Position numbers and translations under genes: made by a program | Shown here: piece after piece, positions 5,749-6,476 of the stretch | How the letters are laid out: the number at the start of each line of letters is the position of its first letter | Position numbering within the stretch: position 1 is the stretch's first letter | Assembly (NCBI GenBank): GCA_005772945.1 | Contig: SXIE01000442.1 | Coordinates: 1 to 6,476, forward strand | Direction: 5' to 3' | From: Pseudomonadota bacterium | Lineage (GTDB): Bacteria > Myxococcota > UBA9042 > PHBI01 | DNA: 6,476 nt | Notes under the pieces: model-generated | The model's database searches: none | What the model saw: only the letters and a program-made list of their open reading frames with translations | What the model was told of the DNA's origin: nothing

Positions 5749-6476
5749 ATGGAGACCCCCGCGAACATCGCCAGCGCACTGCTCGCGCGCTTCGAGCGCG
5801 CGCCCGAGCATGTCGTGCTCGTCGCGGATGGCGCCGAGGTGCGTGCCGGCGAGCTCGCCGCGGCCGCTCGCCAGGCGGGCGGGCGGCTTGGCGGCGCGGG
5901 TCGCGTCGGGCTCGTGGGAGATAATGCGCCGTGGCTCGTCGCGGAGCTTCTGGGGGCGCTCGCGGCCGGCATTGCGGTCGCGCCGCTCCACGTCGGCACC
6001 CCGCCTGCCGCGCGCGCAGTGCTCGCGACGCGCTTCGGGCTCGCGTCGTTTGTCGGCCCGGACGGGCCCGCGGAGACCGGGATTCCCCCGCGACCTGACG
6101 CGAACGCGGCCCAGGATCCGGCGGCGCTTCTGCTGTCGACCTCGGGCACGACGGGCCTGCCGCGCGCCGTCCTCGTCGGCCATCGCGCGCTCGCGCGGCA
6201 TACCACCACGCTGGCCGCGCTGCTGGGGCTGGGTCCCGCCGATCGCGTGCTCGCGACCCTGCCGCTGGCGCACAGCTACGGCTGCCGCATGGCCCTCCTC
6301 GCGCCGCTTTGGGCGGGCGCGACGGTCGTCCTCCTGCCGAGGTTCTCGGCGCGCGCGTCGCACGCAGCCCTCACCGACGCGCGCATCACCTGGGCGCCGG
6401 TCGTGCCGACGATGCTGGCGGCCTGGAACCAGCTCGTCGCGGGCAAGCGCGAAGCGCTCTTCGCGAGCGCGCCGCC
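5749..6476 (+). CDS. AMP-forming acyl/aryl ligase, ANL superfamily (5' part)
   Basis: The frame from the ATG at 5749 stays open to the window edge, giving the first 242 residues plus two bases of the next codon. This is the N-terminal subdomain of an enzyme that adenylates a carboxylic acid and usually transfers it to CoA or a carrier-protein thiol. LLSTSGTTGLPRAV (128-141) is the ATP phosphate-binding loop, with Arg139 where Lys is most common. ATLPLAHSYG (169-178) and the following WAGATVVLLPRF match the next core region of the superfamily. The loop falls near residue 130, earlier than in long acetyl-CoA-synthetase-type enzymes, so this is a compact member in the size range of MenE-like or small acyl-CoA ligases. 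The specificity residues, adenylate-binding motif and C-terminal lid are missing. No good Shine-Dalgarno precedes the ATG; an in-frame TTG at 5713 is a weaker alternative. It is divergent from the dikinase-like gene, so shared regulation is possible but unproven. Confidence 0.9.
   Translation, partial: METPANIASALLARFERAPEHVVLVADGAEVRAGELAAAARQAGGRLGGAGRVGLVGDNAPWLVAELLGALAAGIAVAPLHVGTPPAARAVLATRFGLASFVGPDGPAETGIPPRPDANAAQDPAALLLSTSGTTGLPRAVLVGHRALARHTTTLAALLGLGPADRVLATLPLAHSYGCRMALLAPLWAGATVVLLPRFSARASHAALTDARITWAPVVPTMLAAWNQLVAGKREALFASAP
6438..6469 (+). repeat. Copy related to the left-end 40-bp repeat, inverted
   Basis: CGCGGGCAAGCGC (6438-6450), then three bases, then GCGCTCTTCGCGAGCG (6454-6469) match the reverse complement of the repeat at 1-85. 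In that repeat the same 13 and 16 bases are separated by five bases instead of three. Here the sequence lies in the ligase frame and reads as AGKREALFAS. It may be chance within biased composition, a dispersed repeat, or an assembly effect near a contig end. Confidence 0.5.

Noticed and set aside
5568..6209. Longer N-terminus for the dikinase-like protein (open frame continues to 6209)
   Set aside because: The extension runs antisense through the ligase gene, whereas the GTG at 5567 has a strong ribosome site and a signal-like sequence directly after it.
4195..6363. Minus-strand open frame of 722 codons
   Set aside because: Arg/Pro/Ala-rich, overlapping both the dikinase-like gene in another frame and the antisense of the ligase.

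Overview
The window is very GC-rich, has the strong GC bias at third codon positions that goes with that, and is almost fully coding. This fits a high-GC Gram-negative bacterium, with Myxococcota (former Deltaproteobacteria) as my best guess. The guess rests on composition and on an exported Cys-containing dikinase-like protein. No marker gene is present, so taxonomy is an inference. The odd length, and the related repeat sequence at both ends, suggest this may be a whole short contig.

Layout from left to right. Positions 1-85 hold two perfect copies of a 40-bp tandem repeat. Four minus-strand genes follow, listed here in transcription order (right to left): a large exported protein with a phosphohistidine (swivel) motif followed by a C-terminal ATP-grasp, PEP-synthase/glucan-water-dikinase type (3186-5567); a small YqiA-like alpha/beta hydrolase (2416-3066); a membrane family-2 glycosyltransferase of the hyaluronan synthase/NodC type (1094-2419); and an isopenicillin-N-synthase-like Fe(II)/2-oxoglutarate oxygenase (93-1073). 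The hydrolase and glycosyltransferase overlap by ATGA and the oxygenase starts 20 bp after the glycosyltransferase, so these three look like one operon. The dikinase-like gene lies 119 bp upstream of them on the same strand, with no convincing terminator between.

A 181-bp divergent intergenic region (5568-5748) separates the dikinase-like gene from a plus-strand AMP-forming acyl/aryl ligase (ANL superfamily) that runs off the right end. This short region holds two inverted repeats sharing one axis, three 10-bp tandem repeats and a hairpin just before the ligase start.

How the genes work together is not established. A cautious reading is that the glycosyltransferase makes or exports a glycan, while the hydrolase, the oxygenase and possibly the ligase act on small-molecule or lipid substrates. 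The exported dikinase-like protein is the least expected component, because its best-known relatives are cytoplasmic or plastidial ATP-dependent enzymes.
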